A stretch of 35,939 nt of DNA, from contig JABDEJ010000006.1 in NCBI GenBank assembly GCA_013287095.1, forward strand, positions 1-35,939. The letters run 5' to 3'. The translations under genes and the position numbers were made by a program. Shown in pieces: positions 8,586 to 16,624 of the stretch. The DNA is from Bacteroidota bacterium (lineage in GTDB: Bacteria > Bacteroidota > Bacteroidia > CAILMK01). The notes under the pieces are model-generated. The model had not been told where the DNA came from. It saw only the letters and a list, made by a program, of their open reading frames with translations, and made no database searches. Every line of letters begins with the position of its first letter. The stretch's first letter is position 1.

Positions 8586-9836
8586 ATGAAGAGAAGAGAT
8601 TTTGTAAGATATACTACACTGGGTTCCACGGCATTCCTGGTACCGGCTTTTTTGAAAGGATTTGAAAGACTTTCAAACCCCTATTTAGGACCGATTGAAA
8701 ATGCTTATGGCGTATCAGGGAATAAGAAAATACTGGTAGTGGTACAACTATCGGGTGGAAACGATGGATTGAATACGGTTATTCCATATCGGAATGATAT
8801 TTATTATAGGGAGCGCCCCGTTATAGGCAAAAAAGAAAATGAAGTCCTGAAACTTAATGATGATCTTGGACTTAATCCCGGAATGACGGCATTAAAAGGA
8901 TTATATGACGATGGGAAATTGACGGTGATCAATAGTGTCGGTTATCCCAATCCGGATAGATCACATTTCAGGTCAATGGATATTTGGCAATCAGCAAGCG
9001 AATCAAATCAATTTGAAAGTACCGGATGGATAGGACGATATCTCGATTCCAATTGTCAGGGTGCCCAGAAGCCATACAGCGCCATTGAAACTGATGGCAG
9101 CCTAAGCCTTGCCATGAGGGGCGAAACGCGCACAGGTATCGCCCTTGAGAGTCCCGACGCTTACTTTGCCATGGCGCATGATAAATATATAAAGGCTGTT
9201 TCAGAACGAGGAAATTCAAGCCTCTTGAATGGGACTGACGATATCCAAAAAGAAGACAATCTTCATTATCTGTATAAAACCCTTGCTGAGTCTGGTTCCT
9301 CTGCAGATTACATTTATAAAACATCCAGAATATATAAATCAACTTTTGAATATCCGAAAGGCGAGTTCGGGAAGAACCTGAAAACAATTGCCACTTTAAT
9401 CGTCTCAGGACTTGACACAAGTGTATATTATATATCATTGGGAGGCTTTGATACCCATGATCAGCAAAACCAGAGACAGGATAAGCTTCTCAAGGAATTT
9501 TCGGATGGCATCGGTGTATTTACAGACGATCTGAAAGCGAATAACCGATTGAGGGATGTAGTCGTTATGACATTTTCAGAGTTTGGACGCCGCGTAAGCC
9601 AGAATGCCAGCAACGGTACAGATCATGGAACCGCAAACAATATGTTTATCATTAACGGTAACCTAAAAAAACCAGGTATATATAACGATGCGCCCGACCT
9701 TTCAAATCTTGACAATGGCGATCTGATCTATAAGGTTGATTTCAAGGATGTGTATGGAGAAATGGTGGGTAACTGGCTTGGTGCGGACACGGAGAAAATT
9801 CTGTATAGGAAGAATCTGTCTATGGGGTTGATTTGA
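8586..9836 (+). CDS. DUF1501 family exported protein
   Basis: A 416-residue protein of the DUF1501 family, which is related in fold to alkaline phosphatase/sulfatase-type proteins. It begins MKRRDFVRY with a hydrophobic stretch to about residue 24, which looks like a twin-arginine (Tat) signal, so export in folded form is likely. Family motifs are QLSGGNDGLNTV at 54-65, GGFDTHDQQ at 286-294, FSEFGRR at 330-336 and GTDHGTANNMF just after. The preceding DUF1800 gene is 19 bases upstream, so the two are probably co-transcribed and may work on the same substrate. Catalytic activity has not been shown for the family; metal binding by the His/Asp clusters is inference. Confidence 0.9.
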   Translation: MKRRDFVRYTTLGSTAFLVPAFLKGFERLSNPYLGPIENAYGVSGNKKILVVVQLSGGNDGLNTVIPYRNDIYYRERPVIGKKENEVLKLNDDLGLNPGMTALKGLYDDGKLTVINSVGYPNPDRSHFRSMDIWQSASESNQFESTGWIGRYLDSNCQGAQKPYSAIETDGSLSLAMRGETRTGIALESPDAYFAMAHDKYIKAVSERGNSSLLNGTDDIQKEDNLHYLYKTLAESGSSADYIYKTSRIYKSTFEYPKGEFGKNLKTIATLIVSGLDTSVYYISLGGFDTHDQQNQRQDKLLKEFSDGIGVFTDDLKANNRLRDVVVMTFSEFGRRVSQNASNGTDHGTANNMFIINGNLKKPGIYNDAPDLSNLDNGDLIYKVDFKDVYGEMVGNWLGADTEKILYRKNLSMGLI

Positions 9837-9845
9837 AGGGGCTTT

Positions 9846-10017
9846 TGTCATTTCGAACGCAGTAAGAAATCTTATAAACCAGCCTCCGCCAGATTTCTCA
9901 CTGCGTTCGAAATGACAGTGGGGTAGATTTCTCCTATCGTCGAAATGACAGTGGGGTCGATTTCTCACTGCGTTCGAAATGACAGTGGGGTCGATTTCTC
10001 CTATTGTCGAAATGACA
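9846..10017. repeat. Inverted and tandem GTCATTTCGA-family repeat array
   Basis: A left arm at 9846-9872 (TGTCATTTCGAACGCAGTAA and on) pairs with 9891-9917 with one mismatch. The right arm is then repeated in tandem: units at 9891-9924, 9925-9957, 9958-9991 and 9992-10017, each about 33-34 bases apart and joined by GTGGGGT. Two core types alternate, CTCACTGCGTTCGAA and CTCCTATCGTCGAA. The second type resembles the element at 4392-4484. The array lies between the convergent DUF1501 and TPR genes. Frames read through it are artefacts of the repeat. Confidence 0.85.
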
Positions 10018-10062
10018 AGAATACTCAACTAAATGACCCTTAATTCCTAATTCGTAATTGAA

Positions 10063-10806
10063 TTAAGGTTCGGCGCACAACTCATTCAAAAATTCTTCAG
10101 CTTCGGGATCACCGAGTTCTTTGGCTTTGTTAAGGTCTTCGCAACCCGCATTGGCATCATCAAGATTGAACTCTGCCATAGCCCGGTTGAAGAATGCGTG
10201 ATAATCTTTTGGAGCTAATTTCACCACCTGGTTATAATTTTCTACCGCTTCATGGAACATTTTCAGGTTAAAATACAGGTTTCCAAGATCATAATAGGAC
10301 TGAAAATACTTAGGATTAATGGTAAATGCCTGCTTATAGTCATCTATGGCACTGTTATAATCCTTGTTTTTTACCGATGCATTGGCCCTGTCATAATACG
10401 CCTCTGCAACGGATGGTTTCATAGATATGAATTTGGTAAAATTGCTGATGGATTCGTCATATTTTTTTAACTCATATAACGAATTAGCCATATTGAAATA
10501 AGCTTCAGCATAGTCGGGATTTAATAAAACCGTTTTTGAATAATCTTTAACGGATTGTTGGTAATCCAGCAGATCAAATTCTGCGTTGGCTTTATAATAA
10601 TAAGCGTCAGGCTTTACTGGTTCAAGTTTAATAGCCTCATCATAATTGGATATGGCTCCTTTGTAATCTTTTAAACTGTCCTTTGAATTTCCCTTATTAA
10701 GATAATCCTGGTAAGTCGTTTGGCAAGATGCAAACTTGGGAAAAGTTAACCCCAAAAGGAGAACAAGAACCGCTGAAAAAAGATGTAAAGGTTTGTAGCC
10801 GTTCAT
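10063..10806 (-). CDS. Exported tetratricopeptide-repeat protein
   Basis: The frame is open up to 10881, but the start is placed at the ATG at 10804-10806. This gives 247 residues that begin with a signal peptide (hydrophobic LFSAVLVLLLGLTF, then FASCQ, possibly a lipoprotein-like cysteine). A perfect promoter at 10842-10872 would put the transcript start downstream of the longer candidate. About six TPR units follow, with repeats such as DYKGAISNYDEAIKLEP, KKYDESISNFTKFISMKP and KMFHEAVENYNQVVKLAP. TPR domains bind proteins; the partner is unknown and the likely place is the periplasm or outer membrane. The gene is probably monocistronic, since its neighbour at 10959-11363 is upstream on the same strand but separated by this promoter. 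Confidence 0.88.
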   Translation of the reverse strand: MNGYKPLHLFSAVLVLLLGLTFPKFASCQTTYQDYLNKGNSKDSLKDYKGAISNYDEAIKLEPVKPDAYYYKANAEFDLLDYQQSVKDYSKTVLLNPDYAEAYFNMANSLYELKKYDESISNFTKFISMKPSVAEAYYDRANASVKNKDYNSAIDDYKQAFTINPKYFQSYYDLGNLYFNLKMFHEAVENYNQVVKLAPKDYHAFFNRAMAEFNLDDANAGCEDLNKAKELGDPEAEEFLNELCAEP

Positions 10807-10841
10807 AAACTCAAGTTTACGCAATCTGTCATTAGATTGTC

Positions 10842-10872
10842 CAAACTTACTAAAAAGAACCATTCCTGCAAA
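10842..10872 (-). promoter_or_regulatory. Bacteroidota-type promoter, TTTG-N19-TAAGTTTG
   Basis: Read on the - strand, TTTG (10869-10872) is followed after 19 bases by TAAGTTTG (10842-10849), an exact match to the -33/-7 consensus of the primary sigma factor of this phylum. Transcription would start near 10835, about 30 bases before the ATG at 10806. It decides the start of the TPR gene. Confidence 0.75.
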
Positions 10873-10958
10873 ATTATTCATTTATGGCATTTTGCCTGAT
10901 CCCTTGGTTTACAATACTTAACAGATTTCTTACTAAGAATGGCTGCTTTGATCTCAGA

Positions 10959-11363
10959 TCAATGGGTTTTTAAAGCCTTCCTTTTTATTTTATGATGAAT
11001 AGCCTTGGCCTTGGCCGCTTTCTCACGTTTGATTTCAGCTTCCTTTTTTGAAGTCGTTGTGATGCCTTTTGTATGAATTGCGGGATTTTTGGACGAACTT
11101 AATTTAGAATTATGTTTATCACTTACAAATTCAACGATTTTACTTCTTTTATTGTCAAAACGTTGTGGCTGTTCATCCCTGAAGTTTTGGTGGATGGTCA
11201 ATTTGCTTTTATCTATTATATGCGTGTTCCCTTTAGCTGATGGCGTCTGCGCATTTGAGCCGAGGGATAATGAGAAAAAACCGACCATTGCAAGCAAAGC
11301 CTTAAAGCTCCTTACAAGGCTTTTAATATTTGTGAAGACTGACATTTTATGTACTCCTTTCAT
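10959..11363 (-). CDS. Small exported basic protein of unknown function
   Basis: A 134-residue frame beginning MKGVHKMSVFTN. The second methionine (ATG at 11343-11345) is a good alternative start because AAAGGAG lies a few bases before it; this gives 128 residues. A hydrophobic stretch (ALLAMVGFFSLSLGSNAQ) forms a signal peptide. The mature part is polar and very basic, with a Lys/Ala-rich C-terminus (REKAAKAKAIHHKIKRKALK) that could be a charged helix. No domain was recognised. A 7-bp palindrome (10948-10962) overlaps the stop codon but has no good T-run. Function unknown; binding to nucleic acid or an acidic polymer is only a guess from charge. Confidence 0.6.
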   Translation of the reverse strand: MKGVHKMSVFTNIKSLVRSFKALLAMVGFFSLSLGSNAQTPSAKGNTHIIDKSKLTIHQNFRDEQPQRFDNKRSKIVEFVSDKHNSKLSSSKNPAIHTKGITTTSKKEAEIKREKAAKAKAIHHKIKRKALKTH

Positions 11364-11482
11364 TTTGTTACCTCTTTGACTACTAAAAGCCGAAAAAGAT
11401 TAATCACCCCAATAAAATCCTTCCATTCCAAGAATTTTACTGCAAATAAAGCATTTTCTTGTAAATAAGCACTGAAAGGACT

Positions 11483-12478
11483 TTATTTCACCACCCGCCA
11501 AAGAGAATCTGAAAAATCTGATTTCTTATCCATATACACCTTTACTTCTTCAAAACCGCATTGAACAGCCATTGTTGAAATTTCATTCAATGAATATTTG
11601 TAGGAGTATTCGGTATGTATTGCTTCAAAAGCTTCAAAATGGAATGTTTTATTGAGGCTGTTTATTTGTACATCCTGGCTTTCGCAACTGATGAGATAGC
11701 TTTTTACAGCGCCATTTACAGGATTGTAGTTTGCAAAATGTGTCCACTTGTCCAGGTCAAGGTCACCTCCGAGTTCCGTATTTATACGCCTGAGCAGGTT
11801 GATATTAAATGCAGCTGTAACTCCTTTGCTATCACTGTACGCATGAATAATGCGATACGGGTCTTTCTTTAAATCGATTCCAATAAGTAGCAGATCGCCA
11901 TTATTAAGGGAATCATGCATTTGCAATAAGAATGAAGCGGCTGCCTTTTTCGAGAAATTGCCGATATTGCTTCCAAGGAATAAAACAAGTTTCTTCTGTT
12001 TTTGGGTTTCATTGATCCATTTCAAGGCATCGAAATATTCCGCTAAAACGGGTGTGGTTTCAAGACCCGGCAATTCTTTGTTCAATGAATCCTCAAGTTC
12101 TTCAAGTACATCCCTGTTAATATCAATAGGCACGTAGCTGAATGGAGCTTCATTTTGATAAAAATGTTCAAGCAATAGCTTTGTCTTTTTCGCATCCCCG
12201 GCGCCAAGATCAACTAGTTGAAAAGGCTGTTCATTTATCTGGTTTAGAATATCTTGTTTGTATTTCCCCAATATTTCCCACTCGCAATTGGTAAGATAGT
12301 ATTCAGGCAATTCCATGATCTCCTCAAAAATCCTGCTCCCTTTCTCATCGTAAAAATACCTGGATGAAAGACTTTTTTTTGGCGAAGAAAGCCCTTTTAG
12401 CACATCTCTTGCAAACTGGTTGATGCCTTGCCTTTCGCCTGTTTCAATGATCCTGGATGGAAAAGTTTCCGTTATCAT
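11483..12478 (-). CDS. egtD: L-histidine N-alpha-methyltransferase EgtD
   Basis: A 331-residue protein matching EgtD, which uses three S-adenosylmethionine molecules to turn histidine into hercynine (trimethylhistidine), the first step of ergothioneine synthesis in the cytoplasm. Signs are SSRYFYDEKGSRIFEEI near 38-53, PEYYLTNCEWEIL at 58-70, the SAM-binding motif LVDLGAGDAKKT at 88-99 and LFLGSNIGNF further on. Its length is normal for the family (about 320-330). It lies 12 bases downstream of egtB on the same strand, so the two form an operon transcribed egtB-egtD. No egtA, egtC or egtE is in the window. Confidence 0.93.
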   Translation of the reverse strand: MITETFPSRIIETGERQGINQFARDVLKGLSSPKKSLSSRYFYDEKGSRIFEEIMELPEYYLTNCEWEILGKYKQDILNQINEQPFQLVDLGAGDAKKTKLLLEHFYQNEAPFSYVPIDINRDVLEELEDSLNKELPGLETTPVLAEYFDALKWINETQKQKKLVLFLGSNIGNFSKKAAASFLLQMHDSLNNGDLLLIGIDLKKDPYRIIHAYSDSKGVTAAFNINLLRRINTELGGDLDLDKWTHFANYNPVNGAVKSYLISCESQDVQINSLNKTFHFEAFEAIHTEYSYKYSLNEISTMAVQCGFEEVKVYMDKKSDFSDSLWRVVK

Positions 12479-12490
12479 ATAGTTGGTTTT

Positions 12491-13765
12491 TTACCTGGCT
12501 AATCTTATTCCAGTGAACTGCCAGCGTTTATCGGGGTGAAAAAAATTGCGGTATGTAGTTCTGATATGATTTTCAGGAGTGGCACATGACCCTCCCTTCA
12601 ATATCATTTGGTTTATCATGAATTTTCCGTTGTATTCCCCCAAAGCGCCTTCTTCGCGTTTGTAACCAGGATAGGGAAAATATCCGCTATAGGTCCATTC
12701 CCAGGTATCTCCGAGAAGTTGAGCGCAATACTCTGAATTGTTGTTAATTGGAGCCGTATGCAGGTTCCCGTTTTCTACGAAATTCCCATTCGAAGTGGAA
12801 GGTTTGAAATAATTGGCCGCTGTTTCCCATTCCGGTTCGGTCAAAAGCCTGGCCCCTGCCCAGGATGCGAACGCATCAGCTTCATAAAAACTGATGTGCG
12901 TTACCGGTTCTGATAAATCAACAGGCCTGAGCCCTGATAAAGCATAATTCATCCATTCTCCATCTATTTGATGCCAGTACAATGGCGCCTGCCATGATTC
13001 GGCTTTTACTTTGTCCCAGCCTTCACCCAGCCAGAGATTGAATTTAGTATAACCACCGTCTTTCATAAATTCCAGGTATTCGCCATTGGTTATCAACCTG
13101 TTTGCAATATGAAAATCATCTAAATAGACATCATGCGCAGGTTTCTCATTGTCCCATGCAAAGCCTTCTCCTTCAAAGCCTATGCGGTGCATCCCGCCAG
13201 AAACCGGGAGAAATTCAAGGTCTTTTTTTTGCGCGACCCCAGGCTTTCTGCTATCTGGTAAATATGCCGGCATCAATGGGTTATTATACAGAATATACTT
13301 GATATCGGTCACAAGAAGCTCCTGGTGCTGCTGCTCGTGATTGATGCCTATGACCAGAAATTTTTCGAATGCTGACATATCCTTATCCTGTACGACGTTT
13401 AACAGGTTAGACATATTGTAATCAACATGTGCCCTGTAAGCCATAACATCTTCAACAGTAGGGCGGCTCAGATTACCGCGGTTAACCCGCAGAACCCGTT
13501 CACCGACAGACTCATAATAAGAATTAAAGATAAAGCTGTATTGAGGATGGAAAGGTTTGTATCCCCGCAGGAACCTTTTTAAAATAAAGGTTTCAAAAAA
13601 CCAGGTCGTATGTCCCAGGTGCCATTTCGGAGGACTTACATCTGCCATTGGCTGCAAAACATAATCTTCAATCTGCAGGGGGATACAGATTTTTTCAGTT
13701 TGTTTTCGGGTTTCAAAATACATTTCAGTATCAACCAATAACGGTTTTGCTTCTGTTTGAGGCAT
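12491..13765 (-). CDS. egtB: Hercynine sulfoxide synthase EgtB
   Basis: A 424-residue non-haem iron enzyme that joins a thiol (gamma-glutamylcysteine or cysteine, depending on subtype) to hercynine using oxygen, the second step of ergothioneine synthesis. The N-terminal DinB-like domain carries the iron-binding histidines in WHLGH at 48-52 and HEQQH at 143-147. The C-terminal half is a formylglycine-generating-enzyme/sulfatase-modifying fold, with LLTEPEWETA, LLGDTWEWT and FTGIRLAR at the end. The length fits the family. It is the first gene of the egtB-egtD pair. The thiol donor cannot be decided from the sequence. OvoA is less likely because no methyltransferase domain is fused; EgtD is separate. 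Confidence 0.93.
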   Translation of the reverse strand: MPQTEAKPLLVDTEMYFETRKQTEKICIPLQIEDYVLQPMADVSPPKWHLGHTTWFFETFILKRFLRGYKPFHPQYSFIFNSYYESVGERVLRVNRGNLSRPTVEDVMAYRAHVDYNMSNLLNVVQDKDMSAFEKFLVIGINHEQQHQELLVTDIKYILYNNPLMPAYLPDSRKPGVAQKKDLEFLPVSGGMHRIGFEGEGFAWDNEKPAHDVYLDDFHIANRLITNGEYLEFMKDGGYTKFNLWLGEGWDKVKAESWQAPLYWHQIDGEWMNYALSGLRPVDLSEPVTHISFYEADAFASWAGARLLTEPEWETAANYFKPSTSNGNFVENGNLHTAPINNNSEYCAQLLGDTWEWTYSGYFPYPGYKREEGALGEYNGKFMINQMILKGGSCATPENHIRTTYRNFFHPDKRWQFTGIRLAR

Positions 13766-13902
13766 AGATCAGTCTATTAGGTTTGCTGCTACTTATATAT
13801 ATACGCTTTTTCAGGGCAAAAAGGTTTTAAAATTATGAAAAATTTGTCGAAACATGCAATTATGAAATTGCAAAAGCAAGGGCAAGTCCTATATTTACCA
13901 TA

Positions 13903-13997
13903 TTAAGGGCATCTCTAAAAACCTACCGATTACCTTCTCCTTCAGGAGAAGGACTAAGGTTGAGGTAATAAAAAGGGATTTTTAGAAATGCCCTTAA
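13903..13997. repeat. 95-base MITE-like inverted repeat
   Basis: TTAAGGGCATCTCTAAAAA (13903-13921) pairs with 13979-13997 with one mismatch in 19. The centre holds a second palindrome, CCTTCTCCTTCAGGAGAAGG (13933-13952). The element ends in TTAA on both sides, possibly part of a target site. No transposase is present. It occupies most of the gap between divergent egtB and the toxin-antitoxin pair, and its right end lies 15 bases before that pair's -7 box. Confidence 0.75.
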
Positions 13998-14011
13998 TTC
14001 ATATCGTTTCT

Positions 14012-14019
14012 TAACTTTG
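14012..14019 (+). promoter_or_regulatory. TAnnTTTG -7 box of the mntA-hepT operon
   Basis: TAACTTTG matches the -7 consensus. Transcription would start near 14026, which favours the ATG at 14038 over the TTG at 14029 as the first codon. The -33 region falls inside the end of the MITE-like repeat and has no TTTG. Confidence 0.5.
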
Positions 14020-14037
14020 TAAAGAAAATTGTCTGTA

Positions 14038-14325
14038 ATGCTTTCAGAAGAAACAAATCAAAAAATCATACGCTATTTGCAGAAGTACGATCCTGTAATG
14101 ATAGGTATTTTTGGTTCTTATGCCAGGGGGGAAAACTTACCTGATAGCGATTTGGATATTCTCGTAAACCTGAGAGCCAGGTTTGGCTTAATGGAATATG
14201 TGGGGATGGAGTTGGATCTGACAAAATTATTAGGTGTTAAAGTTGATCTTGTGACCGTAAATGCCTTGAAAAATGAAAGGCTGAAGAAGTATATATATAA
14301 TGACCTTAAAATCATTTTCCAGTGA
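14038..14325 (+). CDS. mntA: MntA-type nucleotidyltransferase antitoxin
   Basis: A 95-residue minimal nucleotidyltransferase with the motif GSX10DXD (GSYARGENLPDSDLD at about 26-40) and a third acidic residue in KVDLV near 70. In the MntA/HepT family this enzyme transfers AMP from ATP onto a tyrosine of the partner toxin and so silences it. The start is set at ATG 14038; a TTG at 14029 would add three residues but lies almost on the predicted transcript start. Its stop overlaps the next gene's start in GTGA, which implies translational coupling of antitoxin and toxin. A MITE-like repeat lies directly upstream. Confidence 0.88.
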   Translation: MLSEETNQKIIRYLQKYDPVMIGIFGSYARGENLPDSDLDILVNLRARFGLMEYVGMELDLTKLLGVKVDLVTVNALKNERLKKYIYNDLKIIFQ

Positions 14326-14672
14326 TAAAGGATGATAGGGTTTATTTGGATCACATTGTTGAATCACTGCATAAAATAAAATCTTATTCCAAAGATCTCG
14401 AGCTTTCAGACTTTATAACCAATACATTAGTTCAAGATGGACTAATTAGACAGTTTGAAGTAATAGGGGAGGCAAGTAAAAACCTCACTAAAACCTTAAA
14501 GTCAAAATATTACGACGTTGACTGGGCAAAAATTACAGGAATGCGCAACAAGTTAATTCACGAATATTTTGATATTGATCTCAATATTTTATGGGATGCT
14601 GTCCATAATGATGTTCCCGTCCTCAACGCTCTGATTAATAGAATAATCAAGGACTTAGAGCAAAATACCTGA
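14322..14672 (+). CDS. hepT: HepT-type HEPN ribonuclease toxin
   Basis: A 116-residue all-helical HEPN protein (DUF86/HepT). The catalytic and target motif RX4HXY is intact as RNKLIHEY (R75, H80, Y82). In characterised members R and H make the RNase site and the tyrosine is AMPylated by MntA. The GTG start at 14322 overlaps the mntA stop by four bases; the N-terminus MIKDDRVYLDHI is typical. Cytoplasmic; a growth-arresting RNase when not neutralised. With an intact active site and partner the module looks functional. A transporter gene starts 6 bases downstream and may be co-transcribed by read-through. Confidence 0.9.
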   Translation: MIKDDRVYLDHIVESLHKIKSYSKDLELSDFITNTLVQDGLIRQFEVIGEASKNLTKTLKSKYYDVDWAKITGMRNKLIHEYFDIDLNILWDAVHNDVPVLNALINRIIKDLEQNT

Positions 14673-14678
14673 TTAAAA

Positions 14679-15584
14679 TTGAACCCTACCCGCAAGGCCT
14701 ATCTCCAGCTTCATATATCTGTACTTCTGTGGGGTTTTACTGCTATATTAGGCAGGTTGATCACATTGTCACAACTGCCGTTGGTTTGGTATAGGGTCTT
14801 ATTTACCTGTGCCGCTTTGTGTTTTGTGCCGGGCGTATGGAAGCAGGTGAAAACAACACCCAGAAGGGATATTTTTAATCTTTCCATTATAGGTTGCCTG
14901 GTTTGCATACACTGGGTATGCTTTTACGGAGCCATTAAATATTCGGATGTATCTATTGCTTTAAGCTGTCTGGCCACTACCTCTTTTATGATATCCATAA
15001 TAGAGCCGGTAATCAACCGCACCAAAGTCAAATGGTATGAAGTTTCGCTGGGATTGCTTGTTGTTCCGGGAGTTATCATAATTGCACATGTTTCGCAACT
15101 ATATGTTACAGGAATTATACTCGGTTTGCTGGCCGCATTTTTTGCGGCCACATTCACAGTGCTAAACAAAAAAGTTATTCATCTGCACAATCCTATTGGG
15201 ATGACTTTCATAGAAATGCTGAGTGGATTTATCATGCTTTCATTTGTGATACCCATTTATCTTCATTATTTTCCCGAAACCCTAATGCATCCTGCCCCTT
15301 CTGACTGGATATATCTTCTGATCCTCGCTTTGGGATGTACTACGTTACCATTTATATTGGCACTACATGCATTAAGGCATTTGTCAGCCTTTGCCACCAC
15401 TTTTATGGTGAACCTGGAACCTGTGTATGGAATTATCCTTGCCATCCTCATTTTCCATGAGAATAAGGACCTGGATGTTATGTTCTACCTGGGAACTGCA
15501 GTTATTTTAGCCGCGGTTTTTATACATCCTTTGTTGAATAAGAGGTTTGGGGGGAACATTTCTGAATCAGGATTTCCAGGATGA
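14679..15584 (+). CDS. EamA/DMT-family transporter
   Basis: A 301-residue membrane protein with about ten hydrophobic segments arranged as two EamA repeats, for example AFFAATFTVLNKKVI at the start of the second half and TTFMVNLEPVYGIILAILIF near the C-terminus. The family exports or takes up amino acids, nucleotides and other small metabolites; the substrate cannot be inferred here. The start is a TTG 6 bases after the hepT stop, with no ATG suitable nearby, since the first helix begins at about residue 10. The last seven codons (SESGFPG and stop) lie inside the left arm of an inverted repeat, so the native C-terminus may have been replaced. Confidence 0.85.
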   Translation: MNPTRKAYLQLHISVLLWGFTAILGRLITLSQLPLVWYRVLFTCAALCFVPGVWKQVKTTPRRDIFNLSIIGCLVCIHWVCFYGAIKYSDVSIALSCLATTSFMISIIEPVINRTKVKWYEVSLGLLVVPGVIIIAHVSQLYVTGIILGLLAAFFAATFTVLNKKVIHLHNPIGMTFIEMLSGFIMLSFVIPIYLHYFPETLMHPAPSDWIYLLILALGCTTLPFILALHALRHLSAFATTFMVNLEPVYGIILAILIFHENKDLDVMFYLGTAVILAAVFIHPLLNKRFGGNISESGFPG

Positions 15585-15746
15585 GAGGATGGGGAGGATA
15601 ACTGTGAGACTACAATGTGGCTTCAACATAAACCCGTTGGCAGAGATATTTTTCCTATATGTTCTGTGACACTGGGTTAACTTGAGCAATAAAGAACATA
15701 TTAAGTTTTCCTAAAAATCCTGAAATTCTGTAAATCCTGATTCAGA
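15561..15746. repeat. Inverted repeat with 15-base perfect arms spanning a convergent gap
   Basis: TCTGAATCAGGATTT (15561-15575) is the exact reverse complement of 15732-15746. Both arms are flanked by further degenerate AATCCTG/CAGGAT motifs (for example 15716-15723). The left arm overlaps the transporter's last codons and the right arm ends 9 bases before the stop of the convergent T9SS gene. The enclosed 156 bases show no gene. It looks like a dispersed repeat insertion; the loop is too long for a terminator. Confidence 0.65.
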
Positions 15747-15754
15747 ATCTTATT

Positions 15755-16528
15755 CTACCTGCAAATCATAATCTTGCTCACAGTCGAGCTATTCCCGTTC
15801 TCAATACTAATGAGATACAATCCATCAGGTATAGCTGCACCCTCATTCAATGGCAGGCTAATATTTTCACCGGCTTTTGCTGCATAAGGCATTGCTGTGA
15901 TCAGTTTCCCGGTCATATCCATAAGCCTGATCATCCCTGTGCCAGCTTCTTTCATTTGAATATTTACCATATCCTTAGCAGGATTGGGGTATATTTTGAA
16001 GGTGTTTTGAGGGATATTGGAAATGCTTGCGGTTTTAGATTCTGCATTTACATAGAATTTATATGATTTACTTGGGAGGGTGTCTAAACTATCGCCCTCA
16101 ATAGCCCTTCCGCCACTTGGCCAAGTAATGACAATGTTAGTTGAGCCTGGTGTGAAAAAAACATCTGTCACATTAAAGCTATCCATAAGAGTTTCGGTAC
16201 TCAGATATCCCAGGCTATCCAATGTTAAGTCATGGACAAAAGCAACATGGTTTTCATTGGCATTTGCTCCCGCAACAACATTGAAGTTGAAACTATACAC
16301 GTCTTTAGGTAATGTTTCAGGTGTATATTTGGTTCTATTGTAATTAACTACACCATCATTTTTAAAGGTGAGCATAAAATAGACTTTGTCACCTATATTT
16401 ACGGTATCAGTGACTTTCGCGAGATTTGGTATTGAATCGTTGGTAATATCCAGATAAAATCTCTTCTGAGCACTTAAAAAGGTAACCGAACCTGACAAAA
16501 AGAGAAAAAGGAATAATACTTTTTTCAT
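15755..16528 (-). CDS. Secreted protein with T9SS type A sorting domain
   Basis: A 257-residue protein: signal peptide at 1-20 (KKVLFLFLFLSGSVTFLSAQ), a central region of about 150 residues with beta-strand character and no recognised catalytic motif, and a T9SS type A sorting domain from about 175 (FKIYPNPAKDMVNI) to the end (SKIMICR). The central part (DTVNIGDKVYFMLTFKNDG) resembles an immunoglobulin-like or CARDB-type extracellular fold, but this is only suggestive. It would be exported by Sec and then across the outer membrane by T9SS. It is a single gene, convergent with the transporter. Confidence 0.82.
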   Translation of the reverse strand: MKKVLFLFLFLSGSVTFLSAQKRFYLDITNDSIPNLAKVTDTVNIGDKVYFMLTFKNDGVVNYNRTKYTPETLPKDVYSFNFNVVAGANANENHVAFVHDLTLDSLGYLSTETLMDSFNVTDVFFTPGSTNIVITWPSGGRAIEGDSLDTLPSKSYKFYVNAESKTASISNIPQNTFKIYPNPAKDMVNIQMKEAGTGMIRLMDMTGKLITAMPYAAKAGENISLPLNEGAAIPDGLYLISIENGNSSTVSKIMICR

Positions 16529-16624
16529 AGCTTTCTAAAATATATATGTAAAGGTACGCAACCTTTTTGAAAATTTGCATTAAATTTAACGAAAATCTTA
16601 CGGCTTCAAATATAATAATTTTTT

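Noticed and set aside
9702..10028. A 108-codon - strand frame rich in CHFERSEKS-like residues
   Set aside because: It is a translation of the GTCATTTCGA repeat array and of DUF1501 antisense; such residues are typical of false ORFs made by this repeat.
10948..10962. A 7-bp palindrome at the stop of the small basic protein
   Set aside because: Too short and without a T-run on the - strand to call it a terminator.
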